From: Sipunculus nudus
Taxonomy: Eukaryota > Annelida > Sipuncula > Golfingiida > Sipunculidae
NCBI GenBank assembly: GCA_026874595.1
Contig: CM049308.1
Span: 16,986,001 to 17,050,000, forward strand
Length of the DNA stretch: 64,000 bases
Direction of reading: 5' to 3'
Made by a program: the position numbers and the translations under genes
In this document: positions 45,656-57,000 of the stretch, in pieces
Layout: each line of letters opens with the position of its first letter
Numbering within the stretch: position 1 is the stretch's first letter
Notes under the pieces: generated by a model
Databases searched by the model: none
What the model saw: only the letters and a program-made list of their open reading frames with translations
What the model was told of the DNA's origin: nothing

Positions 45656-48600
45656 GTAAGTAGATCAGTATTTATATATACATATATATTTAATTATTCA
45701 ATTAAAAAAAAAATATGTAAGGCAAATAATAATAATAAAAGGCATGGTTCTCAGGCACCGCCCCCCAAAAATTTTTACCACCCCGCATCAAAAATTTGTT
45801 TTTCAATATTCATATTTTGAGGAGATAATACAATTTTGAAAAGATTTCCTTTGTTATGTAGTGCTTCTACCTGTTTAGCAAAAGATCCTGTTATTTTCTT
45901 GCTTTTCCTGATCATATGACATTTTTATCGAAACATACAAGAAATGGAAAAAAAATTAAATAAATAAATAAATAAAAATACCGCCCGCCTTCTCGCACTG
46001 ATTCCTGGATAAAAAGTGCCTAGGAACCATACCTTTTTTCTGTTCTTTTTTTTTCTTTACCTCTATATAATTTTATAATCCTGAAAAGTAAACAATTATA
46101 ACCCTTTTGAATCTGCATGTGAGGAAGGTTTAGGTCCCAGGCTTATCAATAAAAGTTTTTTTTTTTTTTGTCTAAGTAGAGAAGAAAAACGTACATCCGA
46201 GTCCTTGATGTTTGAGTCCAAGTCAACCTTCTTCGAGCTAGAGTCTTTTAAAAATTAAGTCTAAGTCTGGAGTTCGAGTCCACTTAATATAAGATTTCTT
46301 TATGAAATATCTTTAAAAACTTTATAAATACATTTGAGTAATTCGTTTTTGTCAAAGAAGTAAAATGTTATAACACCTTAATTCCCTGTTTCTAATTCAC
46401 ACTTGAAATAGTATAGATATCCAAATCTGCTTTATATAAATTCTGTAAAAGCATGTAAAGGCTGATCACATAGATGTGCTGACAGAGACCTTTATCAGAG
46501 AGTCCGAACAAATGCATTTCTTGAGGTAAGTCCAAGTTAAGGACTCCTGGGTGTAAGTCTTAGATGATAAAAAAGAGGATATAGTCCGGACTACATCACT
46601 GCTCAAGATCCCCTACTGCACTATTGACCTGGTATTATAGGAAATGTATATTTATGCTTGTAAAATCGTAAAAATTTGCATGTGAGAGAGGTGTAGGTCC
46701 CAGGCTTTTCATATTTTTTTTTTCTCCGTAGGGAAAAAAGAGCCCTTTGGGCAAGAGGCCCGCCACTGCTTATAAGGAGACGCCTAGGCCTACTGGCTTG
46801 CTTACCAGCAGGCCAGTTACTGTAGACGTCTCCTACGCCAGCGTCATAAAGTTTGTCCTGGCGCGCCCGCCCACCCCAGTAGGTGGGTGCAGTTTCTGGG
46901 ATGAGGGGCCATGCCTGACCAAAAGGGCACTGGTCGATGAGGAGGAGGAAGAGTCTTCAGCCAAAAAGGTCTGTGAGGACCCCATAGTCATCTCCTCGGA
47001 TGAGGAAGAAAAAATAGAAAAGTTTGAAAATAAGAAAAAGGTGTGGGCCAAGAGACCGCCGAATTGCAACCACCATCAGAATCAGATACATTGCATGGTC
47101 GAATGCAAATGGGGGGAAGGATACTTGTATGTTTCGGTGAGTGATAAACTTAATAAATAAATAAATAACACATCTATAATTAATTTTAAATATATATGAA
47201 AAAGCTAAACAAAGAGGTGGGGGCAAAAATGAATATATCAGGCAAACAATTAGGTTCGGTTATCATTCACATTTTTGGAAATAAATAGGAGCAGGAAATT
47301 TGTTTATTCTTGTTCTCTTTTAAATGTTTTGATATAAATGATATGATTAAGGGAAAAGCATGGAAAACATTAAAAACTAGTAGAAGTACTATATGACAAA
47401 GGGAATTTTAATAAAATCATATAATTTTTTCTTCATGTATTATTATTTATTTATCTATTTAATTTTTATCTTATTATATCTCCTCCTGTCTTTTTTGCAG
47501 GACAGTGAATCTGAGGAATTCCCCCCAAACGGACAAGGCTCTCTTCGGGGAAGCCCACCTCATACCCCAACGCCCTCTGACGATGAGGAGGTGAGTTAAA
47601 AATTTAACTGTTTGTTTTTTGTTTGTTTGTTTTGTTTTTTTGTTTTTTATGCATTGCCATCAACAAAACCACATAACCTCATGCAGTATGTGATTGACAA
47701 CATGACGTAAATGACGGGCGGGCGATTTTTTTTTTTCCATTGAAAATCAAAATACAAAAATTTTGGCGTGGGCGGTGCCTGAGAATCAGGCATTTTATTT
47801 ATTTATTTATTTTTGGGCTAATTATTTCTCCTGTCTTTCTTTTTTTAGCTGGACAATGGGCAAGGGTCTCCATGGGGAAGCCCCCAACAACCCTCAGCGC
47901 CTTCTGACGATGAGGAGGTGAGTTAAAAATTTAACCGTTTTGTTTTTTGTTTTTGTTTTTTGTTTTTTATGCATTGCCATCAACAAAACCACATAACCTC
48001 ATGCAGTATGCGATTGACAACATGACGGTAATGACGGGCGGGCAATTTTTTTTTTTTTTCATTTAAAATTAAAATACAAAAATTTTGCCGTGGGCGGTGC
48101 CTGAGAATCAGGCATTTTATTTACTGATTTATTTATTTATTTTTTGACTAATTATTTCTCCTGTCTTTCTTTTTTTAGCCGGACAATGGGCAAGGGTCTC
48201 CACTGGGAAGCCCCCACCAACCCTCAGCGCCTTCTGACGATGAGGTGTTTCAAAAATTTAACTGTTCTTTTTTTTTTGTTTTTTGTTTGTTTGTTTTGTT
48301 TGTTTGTTTTTCATGCATTGCCATCAACAAAACCACATAACCTCATGCAGTATTTGATTGACAACATGACGTAAATGACGGGTGGGCAATTTTTTTTTTT
48401 TTTCATTTAAAATTAAAATACAAAAATTTTGGCGTGGGCGGTGCCTGAGAATCAGGCATTTTATTTATTTATTTATTTTTGGACTAATTATTTCTCCTGT
48501 CTTTCTTTTTTTTAGCTGGACAATGAGCAAGGGTCTCCATGGGGAAGCCCCCAACAACCCTCAGCGCCATCTGATAATGAGGAGGTGAGTTAAAAATTTA

Positions 48601-51251
48601 ACCGTTTTTTTGTTTTTTTTGTTTTTTGTTTTTGTTTTTTGTTTTTTATGCATTGCCATCAACAAAACCACATAACATGACGGTAATGACGGGCGGGCGA
48701 TTTTTTTCTTTTTCTTTTTTCATTTAAAATTAAAATACAATAATTTTTAGCGTGGGCGGTGCCTGAGAATCAGGCATTTTATTTATTTATTTATTTATTT
48801 ATTTTTGGACTAATTATTTCTCCTGTCTTTCTTTTTGTAGCCGGACAATGGGCAAGGATCTCCACAGGGAAGCCCCCACCAACCCTCAGCGCCCTCTGAC
48901 GTGAAGCGTCGTGAAGCACAAAGTAGTCGAGCCCTCAACGCTTACTTCGCACCTCAAGCAAGGCGTGAGGTAAGAAACAGACAATCAGTCTTTGTTGATT
49001 TTGATACTTATGTGAACGGTAATAACCATACTGTAGCTGCCCATTGGATACTAGTGATGAAAATAATGATGATGAAGACTAGATGTGTCGGAACGACACG
49101 AATGCCCCCGCCTGGGGCAAATTAGAAACATTTGTTAAATTTTGTAAAATTTTTTAAGTTCAGGAAGTGTTGTATGGTTAAAAGTAGGTCAACAAGGGCA
49201 AAATGGAAACTTGATCTGTAAAGGGTCATTATCAAGCAACACACCAAAAATCAGGCCAGTATCTGCAGGCATTGTGAAAAAAAGTCCATATATGTGCATT
49301 TTTCATGAAAATTTCTGTCTTTCATGAAATTTTCTATGTTCAGGATCTGTCATATGGTGAAAAATAGGTTAACTGGGACGAAACGCGAACTCGATCTGTA
49401 AGTGGTCATTATGCGCCCACAGACCAAACATTAGGCCAGTATCTGTAAGCATTGCATTGCGAAACTAGAATATTAGCAAAAGTTGATAATCATTTTTAAA
49501 TTTAAATTGGAGAGGTATATACCATGTTTCGTAACAATCCACCAAATGCTTCCTGAGAAATAAGCTCCTAAGTTTTTTTTCTATACTAAGCTCTGTGAGC
49601 TTGAAAAGTAGGTCAAGATCACCCATCTTGAACTTGACCAAGATTTTGTAAATATAATGCAATAACACTGAAGAAATGAAGTTCCTGTGTTGAATACCTT
49701 TGGAGATATCCTGCACAAAAGGCCAAAATTGAAAAATCAGATAAAATTTCATTAAAAAATCAGAAATTGCAGGTGGCGCCACCAAAATTGTGCAGCACAT
49801 ACAGACCATCAGTCCCAATGATCATAGTAAGTTTTGTGAAAATCCACACAATGGTTCCTGAGATATAAGCTTCTGAGTGTTTTTCTATAATCAGCTCTAA
49901 AATGTAGAAAAATGGGTCAAGGTCACCCATCTTCGAACTTGACCGAGATTTTATCGATATACATCTTCACTGATGAAATAAAATTCCAACGGTGAATCCT
50001 TTTAGAGATATCCCACTCACAAGGTAAAAGTTAACAGACATGGAACGGACGGACGGACAGACATACACCGGACCAACAGATGGACAGACGGACACCTTGG
50101 GTGACGACAATAGCCCATCAGCCTATGAGCTGAGGGCTAAAAACAACTGTACATGTGTATTTGTCATAAAAATTTCTATTTTTCATGAATTTTTCTAAGT
50201 TTAGGAGCCGTAAAAAGGTCAAAAGTAGGTCAACCGGGACGAAATGCGAACTCGATCTGTAACTGGTCATTATCTGTCCACACACCAAAAATCAGGCCAA
50301 TATCTGCAGGCATTGCGAAAAAAAGTCCGTACATGTGTATTTGTCATGAAAATTTCTATTTTTCATGAATTTTTCTAAGTTTAGGAGCCGTAAAACGGTC
50401 AAAAATAGGTCAACCAGGACGAAACGCGAACTCGATCTGTAACTGGTCATTATTTGTCCACACACCAAAAATCAGGCCAATATCTGCAGGCATTGCGAAA
50501 AAAAGTTTGTACATGTGTATTTGTCATGAAAATTAATATTTTCATGAAATTTTCTAAGTTTTGGAGCCATAAAACGCCCAAAATAGGTCAATTGGGACGA
50601 AACGCAAACTTGATCTGTAACTGGTCATTATCTGCCCACACACCAAAAATCAGGCCAATATCTGCAGGCATTGCGAAAAAAAGTCCGTACGTGTATTTGT
50701 CATGAAAATTTATATTTTTCATGAAATTTTCTAAGTTTAGGAGCCGTAAAACGCTCAAAAGTAGGTCAACCGGGACGAAACGTGAACTCGGTCTGTAACT
50801 GGTCATTATCTGCCCGAACACCAAAAATCAGGCCAATATCTGCAGGCATTGCGAAAAATGTCCGTACAACTGTTTGATTTCGGAATGACGGAATGACGGA
50901 CATGGGTAAAACTATATGCCCCGGCCACTTTGTGGCAGGGGCATAAAAAACAGTTTCAAGTCAATTTTGCTTCATCCGTTAAAATCATGCAATAAGAAAT
51001 TGTGATGCTGCTGCTGCATGGGAGGATTAAGTGGGATTTTCCATTATTTTTAACAGTTCCCGCCTGAGACTCCTCTCACCCTAAAGAAGAGGATGCTATT
51101 TTCAGATCCCAGATGGTGCCGTATGGAGCACCTGGGCAGAAAAGGGGTGCATTTTTATTTAAAAAGGGACTTGGAAGATTTTTATGGACTTAAGTTTATT
51201 AGGGGTTTATATTTTTTTAATCGCAGAAAGGAAAATTCAAGACATCAATAG
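45569..51251 (+). CDS. Multi-exon gene: C2H2 finger, acidic linker, tandemly duplicated exon array (about 369 residues)
   Basis: Proposed coding exons are 45569-45655, 46732-47136, 47501-47590, 47849-47917, 48179-48244, 48516-48584, 48841-48969 and 51057-51251. Every exon length is a multiple of three and every junction is phase 0. Exon 1 encodes a C2H2 zinc finger (CVLCDTWFPTKEACKEHTLKMH by pattern Cx2Cx12Hx4H). Exon 2 has a basic start (GKKSPLGKRPAT), then an acidic/Ser tract (VDEEEEESSAKK, VISSDEEEK). Exons 3-7 encode repeats like NGQGSPWGSPQQPSAPSDDE. The last exon reads FPPETPLTLKKRMLFSDPRW and ends at TAG 51249. I do not recognise the family; a nuclear, acidic, low-complexity protein is inferred. 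Expression and the join to the last exon across a TE-filled intron are unproven. Confidence 0.6.
45741..46033. mobile_element. MITE in intron 1
   Basis: About 293 bp with inverted ends GGCATGGTTCTCAGGCAC and GTGCCTAGGAACCATACC, non-coding. The terminal motif recurs, inverted (GGCGGTGCCTGAGAATCAGG), in the introns of the exon array at about 47773, 48098, 48438 and 48757. Confidence 0.65.
46034..46731. other. Rest of intron 1; no gene seen
   Basis: T-rich sequence ending in a strong acceptor (tttttttttctccgtag) before exon 2. Confidence 0.5.
46732..47136 (+). CDS. Exon 2: basic start and acidic Ser/Glu tract
   Basis: 135 codons, phase 0 on both sides, acceptor ccgtag and donor gtgagt. The reading frame from exon 1 continues without interruption. 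Confidence 0.65.
47501..47590 (+). CDS. Exon 3: founder-like copy of the duplicated exon
   Basis: 30 codons, DSESEEFPPNGQGSLRGSPP then HTPTPSDDEE; acceptor ttttttgcag, donor gtgagt. The C-terminal two thirds align with the 23-residue exons downstream. Confidence 0.65.
47849..48969 (+). repeat. Tandem exon-plus-intron duplication, four copies at ~330 bp
   Basis: Exons start at 47849, 48179, 48516 and 48841 (spacings 330, 337, 325). Each follows a ctttttttag-type acceptor and encodes (L/P)DNGQGSPxGSPxQPSAPSD. Introns are near-identical, with gcattgccatcaacaaaacc, gacgggcgggc, and gcggtgcctgagaatcaggc. Exon 48179-48244 has lost one GAG and its donor reads gtgttt instead of gtgagt, so it may be skipped or spliced poorly. 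Exon 48841-48969 is extended with VKRREAQSSRALNAYFAPQA and ends at gtaaga. Confidence 0.8.
49078..50947 (+). mobile_element. Pearl-like element of ~180-bp monomers in the last intron
   Basis: The 5' end has GTGTCGGAACGACAC and TGCCCCCGCCTGGGGCA palindromes. The 3' end is a near-perfect hairpin (TATGCCCC-GCCAC/GTGGC-GGGGCATA, 50915-50945) plus A-run. Monomers repeat at about 180 bp (tttgtcatgaaaattt near 50160, 50340, 50520 and 50697; two earlier copies at about 49140-49460) with gggacgaaacgcgaactcga and aaaatcaggccaatatctgc. It is interrupted by another element at about 49460-50143. Confidence 0.75.
49460..50143 (+). mobile_element. Second pearl-like element nested in the first
   Basis: Two ~290-bp monomers (the first starting about 49463, the second at 49771 with CAGGTGGCGCCACC), a GGACGGACGGACAGAC tract at about 50045, and a terminal hairpin (TAGCCC/GGGCTA with inner TCAGC/GAGCTGA, about 50110-50138) plus A-run. 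The host monomer phrase attgcgaaa... resumes at 50144. The 5' end appears truncated. Confidence 0.65.
51057..51251 (+). CDS. Terminal exon of the exon-array gene
   Basis: After ttatttttaacag, an in-phase 64-codon frame reads FPPETPLTLKKRMLFSDP, RWCRMEHLGRKGVHFYLK and ends RHQ-TAG. Assignment to the same gene rests on phase and the acceptor; it lies 2.1 kb from the previous exon across a TE. Confidence 0.5.
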   Translation, partial: FPPETPLTLKKRMLFSDPRWCRMEHLGRKGVHFYLKRDLEDFYGLKFIRGLYFFNRRKENSRHQ

Positions 51252-51280
51252 AGATTTAGGTTATTATTTTCAATGGTGCA

Positions 51281-52123
51281 GGGGTAAACAGACAGGATGG
51301 GCAACAGGAGGCGCAGCATCTCACCTGCACCATCTGTGGGACCCGTTTCTCTGACTCTAAGCAGTTTTACATCCATTCATATATCGCACATAGAGATTTT
51401 GACAATGACAGGGAACTAGACTAGTTTACACGGATCATAACAAACAACGCAGACAACATGTTCAGGGAGTTCCGGCCCTTCTATTCAGAGAGGGCTCTGG
51501 CCAATAGCTCTCCGCACAGCCTTCCCAGGGAGCACGACCTTGACCAAAACAACGACGGACCTGTGGAGCCAACCCACACTTACAATTTCCCGTTGGCAGC
51601 TGGTCAGGTAATCACCCCGGACCTGATCCGCCAGCACTTAGACCAGATCGTTGACGACGCGCCGAGAAAGTCTAAGATCAGTATGGGGGTGGGCAGGGTC
51701 CTTCAACATAAAGAAGACAAAAAATTTCAAATGTGGAGACCGGACCATGACACTGTTCAGGCCAGCACTGACAAAAACAATAACATAAACAGGGTGCAAA
51801 ACCACATGAGTGAGTGTGACGCCCCTGTGTATGTACACCGTCGGACAGACGTGGAGGAGGTCTTTTTCAAGAATGATGTGCCTTCCATGCTCATCAGGGG
51901 ACGTGAAGATTCACAGTAGGAACTGGTGACACCGGTAAACGTGAGGTACTTTGTCTTTCAGACATCTTACCTCATGCGGGGTGCCCGGGATATCCATATC
52001 CCTCTGTGGTTGAAAAACAAGCACCAAAGCATGACGCACCTGCTCGTTCACCCGAAGGCACATTTTAAAACGCCCGCTGATAACCTCTGTTTTTTCCGTG
52101 CCTGGCGTACCACCGGTTATTGA
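51281..52123 (+). pseudogene. C2H2-finger ORF of mobile or viral-like origin, two in-frame stops
   Basis: After an acceptor-like ttcaatggtgcag, one frame runs to 52123 interrupted only by TAG at 51422 and TAG at 51917. It starts with a C2H2 finger (CTICGTRFSDSKQFYIH...H), passes through MFREFRPFYSERALANS, ISMGVGRVLQHKED and VRYFVFQTSYLMRGARDIHI, and ends near DNLCFFRAW. The layout vaguely recalls the long N-terminal regions of proteins linked to type-B DNA polymerases in Maverick-like elements, where a (D)NLC-F-R motif occurs. That resemblance is weak and from memory. Two isolated stops in 280 codons suggest young decay or a partly wrong gene model. Confidence 0.4.
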
Positions 52124-52210
52124 TGAAACACGGTAGGCAAGCTCACCCTCATTGTTTTCACCTTTAGACGATTTAATATTTTGTTCATCTGGGTCATCAT
52201 TATCTGACAT

Positions 52211-53239
52211 ATTTCATTTAAATGATGACACAGATGACAGCTGTTATCACTCAAATTAGCCTTTTTCATATGAAATTTATTTAAAGATAAAAAAAAAAAA
52301 AATTAATAAAAATAAACCAGCGTTTCCAGTCATAAGATAATTATATATATTATATATACCAACTCAACCTTTACTAAATTCTTTTTTTCCAACTCATCCT
52401 TCAAAAAGGACGTTAAATTTTTAATATATTTCACAGACTAGATGAAGTGTTTTAAAACCATCAACTCGTCCATTTTGTTTTGTTTATGGGTCAGCAACTG
52501 AGTCCTGAAATATGTATATTATATGTCATATCGTCTTCTGAACGTGCAAGTTTATTTCTGGGACGAGTTGGTAAACATGTCTTTAGAAAATGATAGGTTT
52601 TGAGATTAAGTACAGAGTCGTCTTTTAAACCACTTGTTGTAGAAATTAGAAATTATATGTAAATACAATGTGAAGTTTGCTTTAAAGAATATCTTAACTC
52701 TTCTCCCAAAAGGGAGATTTTGGTAACAGTTTTGTTGAAGACGACTTGAGAATGTGAATATTTGTAATATAATGTAGCACTTGAAATTATATGTAAATAT
52801 AATGTCAACTCGTCTTTTAAACAATCATTTTTAAATCACCAACTTGGTTTTGAAATAAAAAACATTTTTGCGTCACTCTGCAGGCTTGTGATACACAACT
52901 GTAAAAAAGGAGGAGGTTAAGTGTCAGAGACACCTGAGAACTTGGGATCTGTCAGGAAGAGAAGAAAAAATAAAGTAAAGAAAAGATACAGAATCAAACC
53001 ACAGGGACAACTGCCATCTGCAAAGTGGACCATTTCTACTTGCAGACCATGGTAGCTGGAGGACTTGGTTGACAGTGACAAAGAAGAACAAATGGCAGTG
53101 TCTGGGTAATAGTATTTTAATGTATGATGACAAATTAAAAATTTTACATGATTTCATGAGTCTGTTATAATTAATACACTTGTATGTACAATTTAGGAGC
53201 ACTTATTGGGTTTTACCCTCTTGTGTAGGTCGTCCCAGC
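52211..53239. other. AT-rich, no gene seen
   Basis: Contains internally similar phrases (aaattatatgtaaatacaat / gaaattatatgtaaatataa; tttaaaccac/tttaaacaat near 52627 and 52816) suggesting an old ~190-bp duplication. Confidence 0.4.
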
Positions 53240-53860
53240 ATATTTGGCATCCTCCTTCAGAAAGGATTCTCTGGTTGCTGACGAGGATATCATCAGTATG
53301 TCATTTGATGACATCCCAGACTGGGTGTGCCCAGCAGATAAAGTCATTAAGATGCCATCACTGTCATCACTCAGGTCAAAGAATATCTCATGCTCAGATA
53401 CCACGGCTGCCAAAAAACATGCATTACATTTAACTCGAGCCTGGTCAAGTTGGTTCAGCCAGCTATTCAGGAGACCCTCCAAAAATGTGGTGGTGATCTG
53501 GATTTCAAGAAAGCAATACGGGCCTCGTGTCTTGTGGTCATCTGGACATGCAAGGTGAACCAGAAGCATGTTCGCAGCTAGGCATCGCAGCCAAGATTAA
53601 GAAAAATGTTTGCAGCTTCTATGCAGGGAACCTACTAATTCAGCTTGCCTGGTACTGTCTGGGAATAATTATGCAAAGGTTGCTCTTGGCTTTGTTGATG
53701 AAGAAATTATTTACAGATGAGTTGGGCTCTATATATAACAATTTATGTGAGGAAAATAACTTATTTGCCTGCAGGGCAAAGGAGCTTTATGAGAGCATGG
53801 GGCCAGGCAGCCGTCTTTGTCACGCCCCCTCCTTTCTTGTTTACATGCTGGACCAAGCTT
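53240..53860 (+). pseudogene. Decayed transposase-like coding fragment
   Basis: Coding-like sequence in shifting frames: SLVADEDIISMSFDDIPDW, QPAIQETLQKCGGDL, IRASCLVVIWTCKVNQKHVR, then NSACLVLSGNNYAKVALGFV. The last phrase recalls a conserved motif in uncharacterised mobile-element proteins of fish and molluscs. At least three frameshifts; no complete domain can be assigned. Confidence 0.4.
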
Positions 53861-53979
53861 GTGCGTAGTCTACTAACCAGAGTTTAACCCCTCTAGACTT
53901 TCAAGCTTATTATACAGCCAATCAGTAGCGTGGACGCCTTCAGTGCTGTGAAGATGCTGACCTGTATTTAAGGCTTTAA
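53861..53979. other. No gene seen
   Basis: Short flank between the decayed fragment and the GC-rich island. Confidence 0.4.
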
Positions 53980-54060
53980 ACTCCAATAACGCCCGCCAGG
54001 GCGCGCGTTTGTCACGGGCCTGTAGTTCAAAGGCGCCCGCCCGGGCGCGCTAAAGCCCAT
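53980..54060. other. GC-rich palindromic island
   Basis: In an AT-rich setting, about 75 bp contain CGCCCGCCAGGGCGCGCG and GGCGCCCGCCCGGGCGCG with several CpG and GCGC steps, forming strong self-complementary arms. Confidence 0.6.
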
Positions 54061-57000
54061 TTTACATACCCGTAATTGGGGCAAGTTTTGGGGGTGAAAT
54101 GTCTATTGTCATCCATCATATTTGTAATTAAATGAAAGAGAAAAACGTCAAGTGTTGTTCTTACATGTGACCAAGATCCAAACTGGCGCGAACGCAGACT
54201 TGTTGGAAAAATATAAAAATGATTGACTTTCACTCACGTGGCCTTGTTACGTGGGCCCTGGTAACATGTCGGCTGCGAGAGTAAAATCAGACTCCTACGC
54301 TAAATTCATCAGAAATCGGTAAATTACCAAATGTTGGCAATCAATCCTGGTGACAAAATCAAGTGCAGTGTGTTAACAGATTTAACTTCCGTTAAACATT
54401 TCCAAGATCATATATTATCCCCTTTTTTATTGGTTTAACTTGTGACCAATGATCGCCGTCCGACTGACTGACGCGTCTGACAGACACCACGCACGTGATC
54501 TGCGTGACCTCCTTACTGTGTCATGTACTGGCACTGGAAAACCATTTTTAACCGATATCAAATAATAAAAAGAGTATTTATTTTATATATTAACATATTT
54601 TCTTAACTAAAAATCGAAGATACTGTCATATATCATGTCGTATATATATTTGATGTCTGATTGTTTACTAGTGATCATTTCTGTGCCAAACATTTTATGT
54701 ACAATCGTAATCGGGCACAAGAACTGTCAATTATTCTAAGAAGCTTTTTGGATTGAAAATAAAATTAATACCGTCTTAAATTAGAAACAGCCAGATATTA
54801 TAGAGATATAGTTAATTTTCCAGTGTAAAATATAAAGATAACTTTATACTCCATTAAATATTGAAGTAATTATTTTACGACGTACGTGGAACTGTACGCC
54901 TATACACCCAGATCCTTGAATATGTAAAACAAGACAGTAAGTGACTTATACGCTTGAACAAATATGTATTAATACGGTTTTAACACATACTGAACAGATT
55001 TTACAAATTTTTATATGTGTAGTACTTCCTTTATATGTATAGGCTACATGTGTACGTGCACGTGTGCGCGCTTTTGTGTGTGTGTGTGTGTATATATATA
55101 GGCCTATGTGCGTATTATAATTTTCATTAGTGATTGATAAAAGCACCAGTAGTTGTCACTGCCAGTGAAACAGATTTTGGGCGGAGCTGCAAAACATCTT
55201 TAAATATATATGGCACATAGCAAACTAAATTTTAAAAATATAACCTATTTTTATATGAATTGAAGTAAATAATTTTTTTTTTTTGTAATACGTTTGCCTA
55301 TAACAGGCTATTCATTGTTGTAAGGAATAGTACTGCGTTATAAATGTTTGTACCTTTTAAAAATAAAATCTGATCACTAATACCAGAACTTATAACTCCT
55401 TTTTATATTTCATCCATGAAAGTTTCTCAAATCGGGTTCATTCGCCGCCTATATTCATAAAAAATACATAACGTATACCGCAGACTGCATATATATCGCA
55501 TATACCGTACGTGCACCCGGTATAAACGCCGCTTTATATTGATATCGCTCTCAAAACCCAGTCAACGCTTGCATGCATGGCCCAGGGATTAAATATGGAA
55601 AATGTGTCGTGGTCATGATAATCCTTTAAAGTCATACGGCGGAGTCAGTCTCAGTCATGACACATGCAAGAAAATGAATAAAATGCATTCGCCAATCTTA
55701 AATTAGAAGCTATAGCGTATATATATAGTGACGGTGACACAGTGAAAGTAAAATATTAAGACCAAAGATGCGGACTTTCGATATGCATGCGCATGGTGTA
55801 TTCAAAATGACGATCGAGAAATCATGCAGGTGGACAAATTAGACTGAAATCTAATTGTACCTTTCCATTGCTGTAAAATAAGATTTAAAAGACGCAGGTA
55901 TACAAATATATCTATATTGCAAAATGTTTGATGGCTTTGTCTCAAACTTGCCCCTTTCGAAGACCTAAAATACCACAGGGTGTCGGCTTCTATTTTTACC
56001 CACCGACCTTGTCATTTTCACGTTTGATTGACAGTTTTATTAGCACAAGGAAATTTTCCTATCACACAGAAGATTTTAGCGGAAAGACAGCACACAACAT
56101 GTGGCCAACCAGACGGGGATTCGGAGTGAAAATTACCAATTTAAATTGGCATCAATTACATTAATCATCAAAGGATAATGACATCATTTACAATGTTCAG
56201 GAACCGAACGACATGTATAATTGCCAGGTGTAGGTCATGGTCCGCGTCTCTACAGCTGACGGGACTGGTGAATACAAAATAAATAAATAAACAAACACCC
56301 AAGAGATCATAACTTATTAGAAGTTTTTGGAACATTCCAGGTGCTTCTTAAGAATTATTGAATTGTTGCTGCATATTGTTTTATAATTAACTGGAACTCT
56401 GCCTCTCCGTGAAATCACCATGCACCTTGCAGCCTGGGGAGACCGCATGCTTTCCTGCTAAAGCTGAAGTTTTATCAGCAGTGCATGATTTCTGACTATA
56501 TGAGGGCCTAAATGTACAAAGTTGCATACGGAGGTTACCAGATTAGCTATATGATTTGAAGTTAGGTCTCGTGTATACATCTAGTTAACCAAGGAATTGT
56601 GCATCTCAAAATTATAAAATAAATTTCCTACTTTTCTTCAAGTGAAGTTGAATTAAATAAATGTAATTATATATTATATTTCCATTTTATATTAATTTCA
56701 TATGACGTAATTATGCTTCATTTAAATGTCACTGAAATAAAGTGCAAATTGAAGACCTGGATAAGTAAGTGCATGAAGATATGTAAGCCTACGTGCAATT
56801 TTCCTCTAAGATACCAGAATGTACTGCTATGAAATCATAGTAACTAGGCATGATTTTGATAAGCATTGTTGGACTTACGTAGGCCTATATATTTGAATAA
56901 CTTAACATACATTAAAATGTACTGTGAAAACATGTTTCTTTGGTGTTACTTCACAGTTTAGTATCGTTTTCTCACGTTTATAAACTTTGGTATTATGTGC

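Noticed and set aside
50454-50824. Overlapping ORFs on both strands
   Set aside because: Created by ~180-bp monomers of a non-coding repeat.
52147-52210. Minus-strand open start MSDNDDPDEQNIKSSKG with a gtgagc donor
   Set aside because: Looks like a plausible first exon, but it overlaps coding-like plus-strand sequence downstream and no following exon was found; too weak to list.
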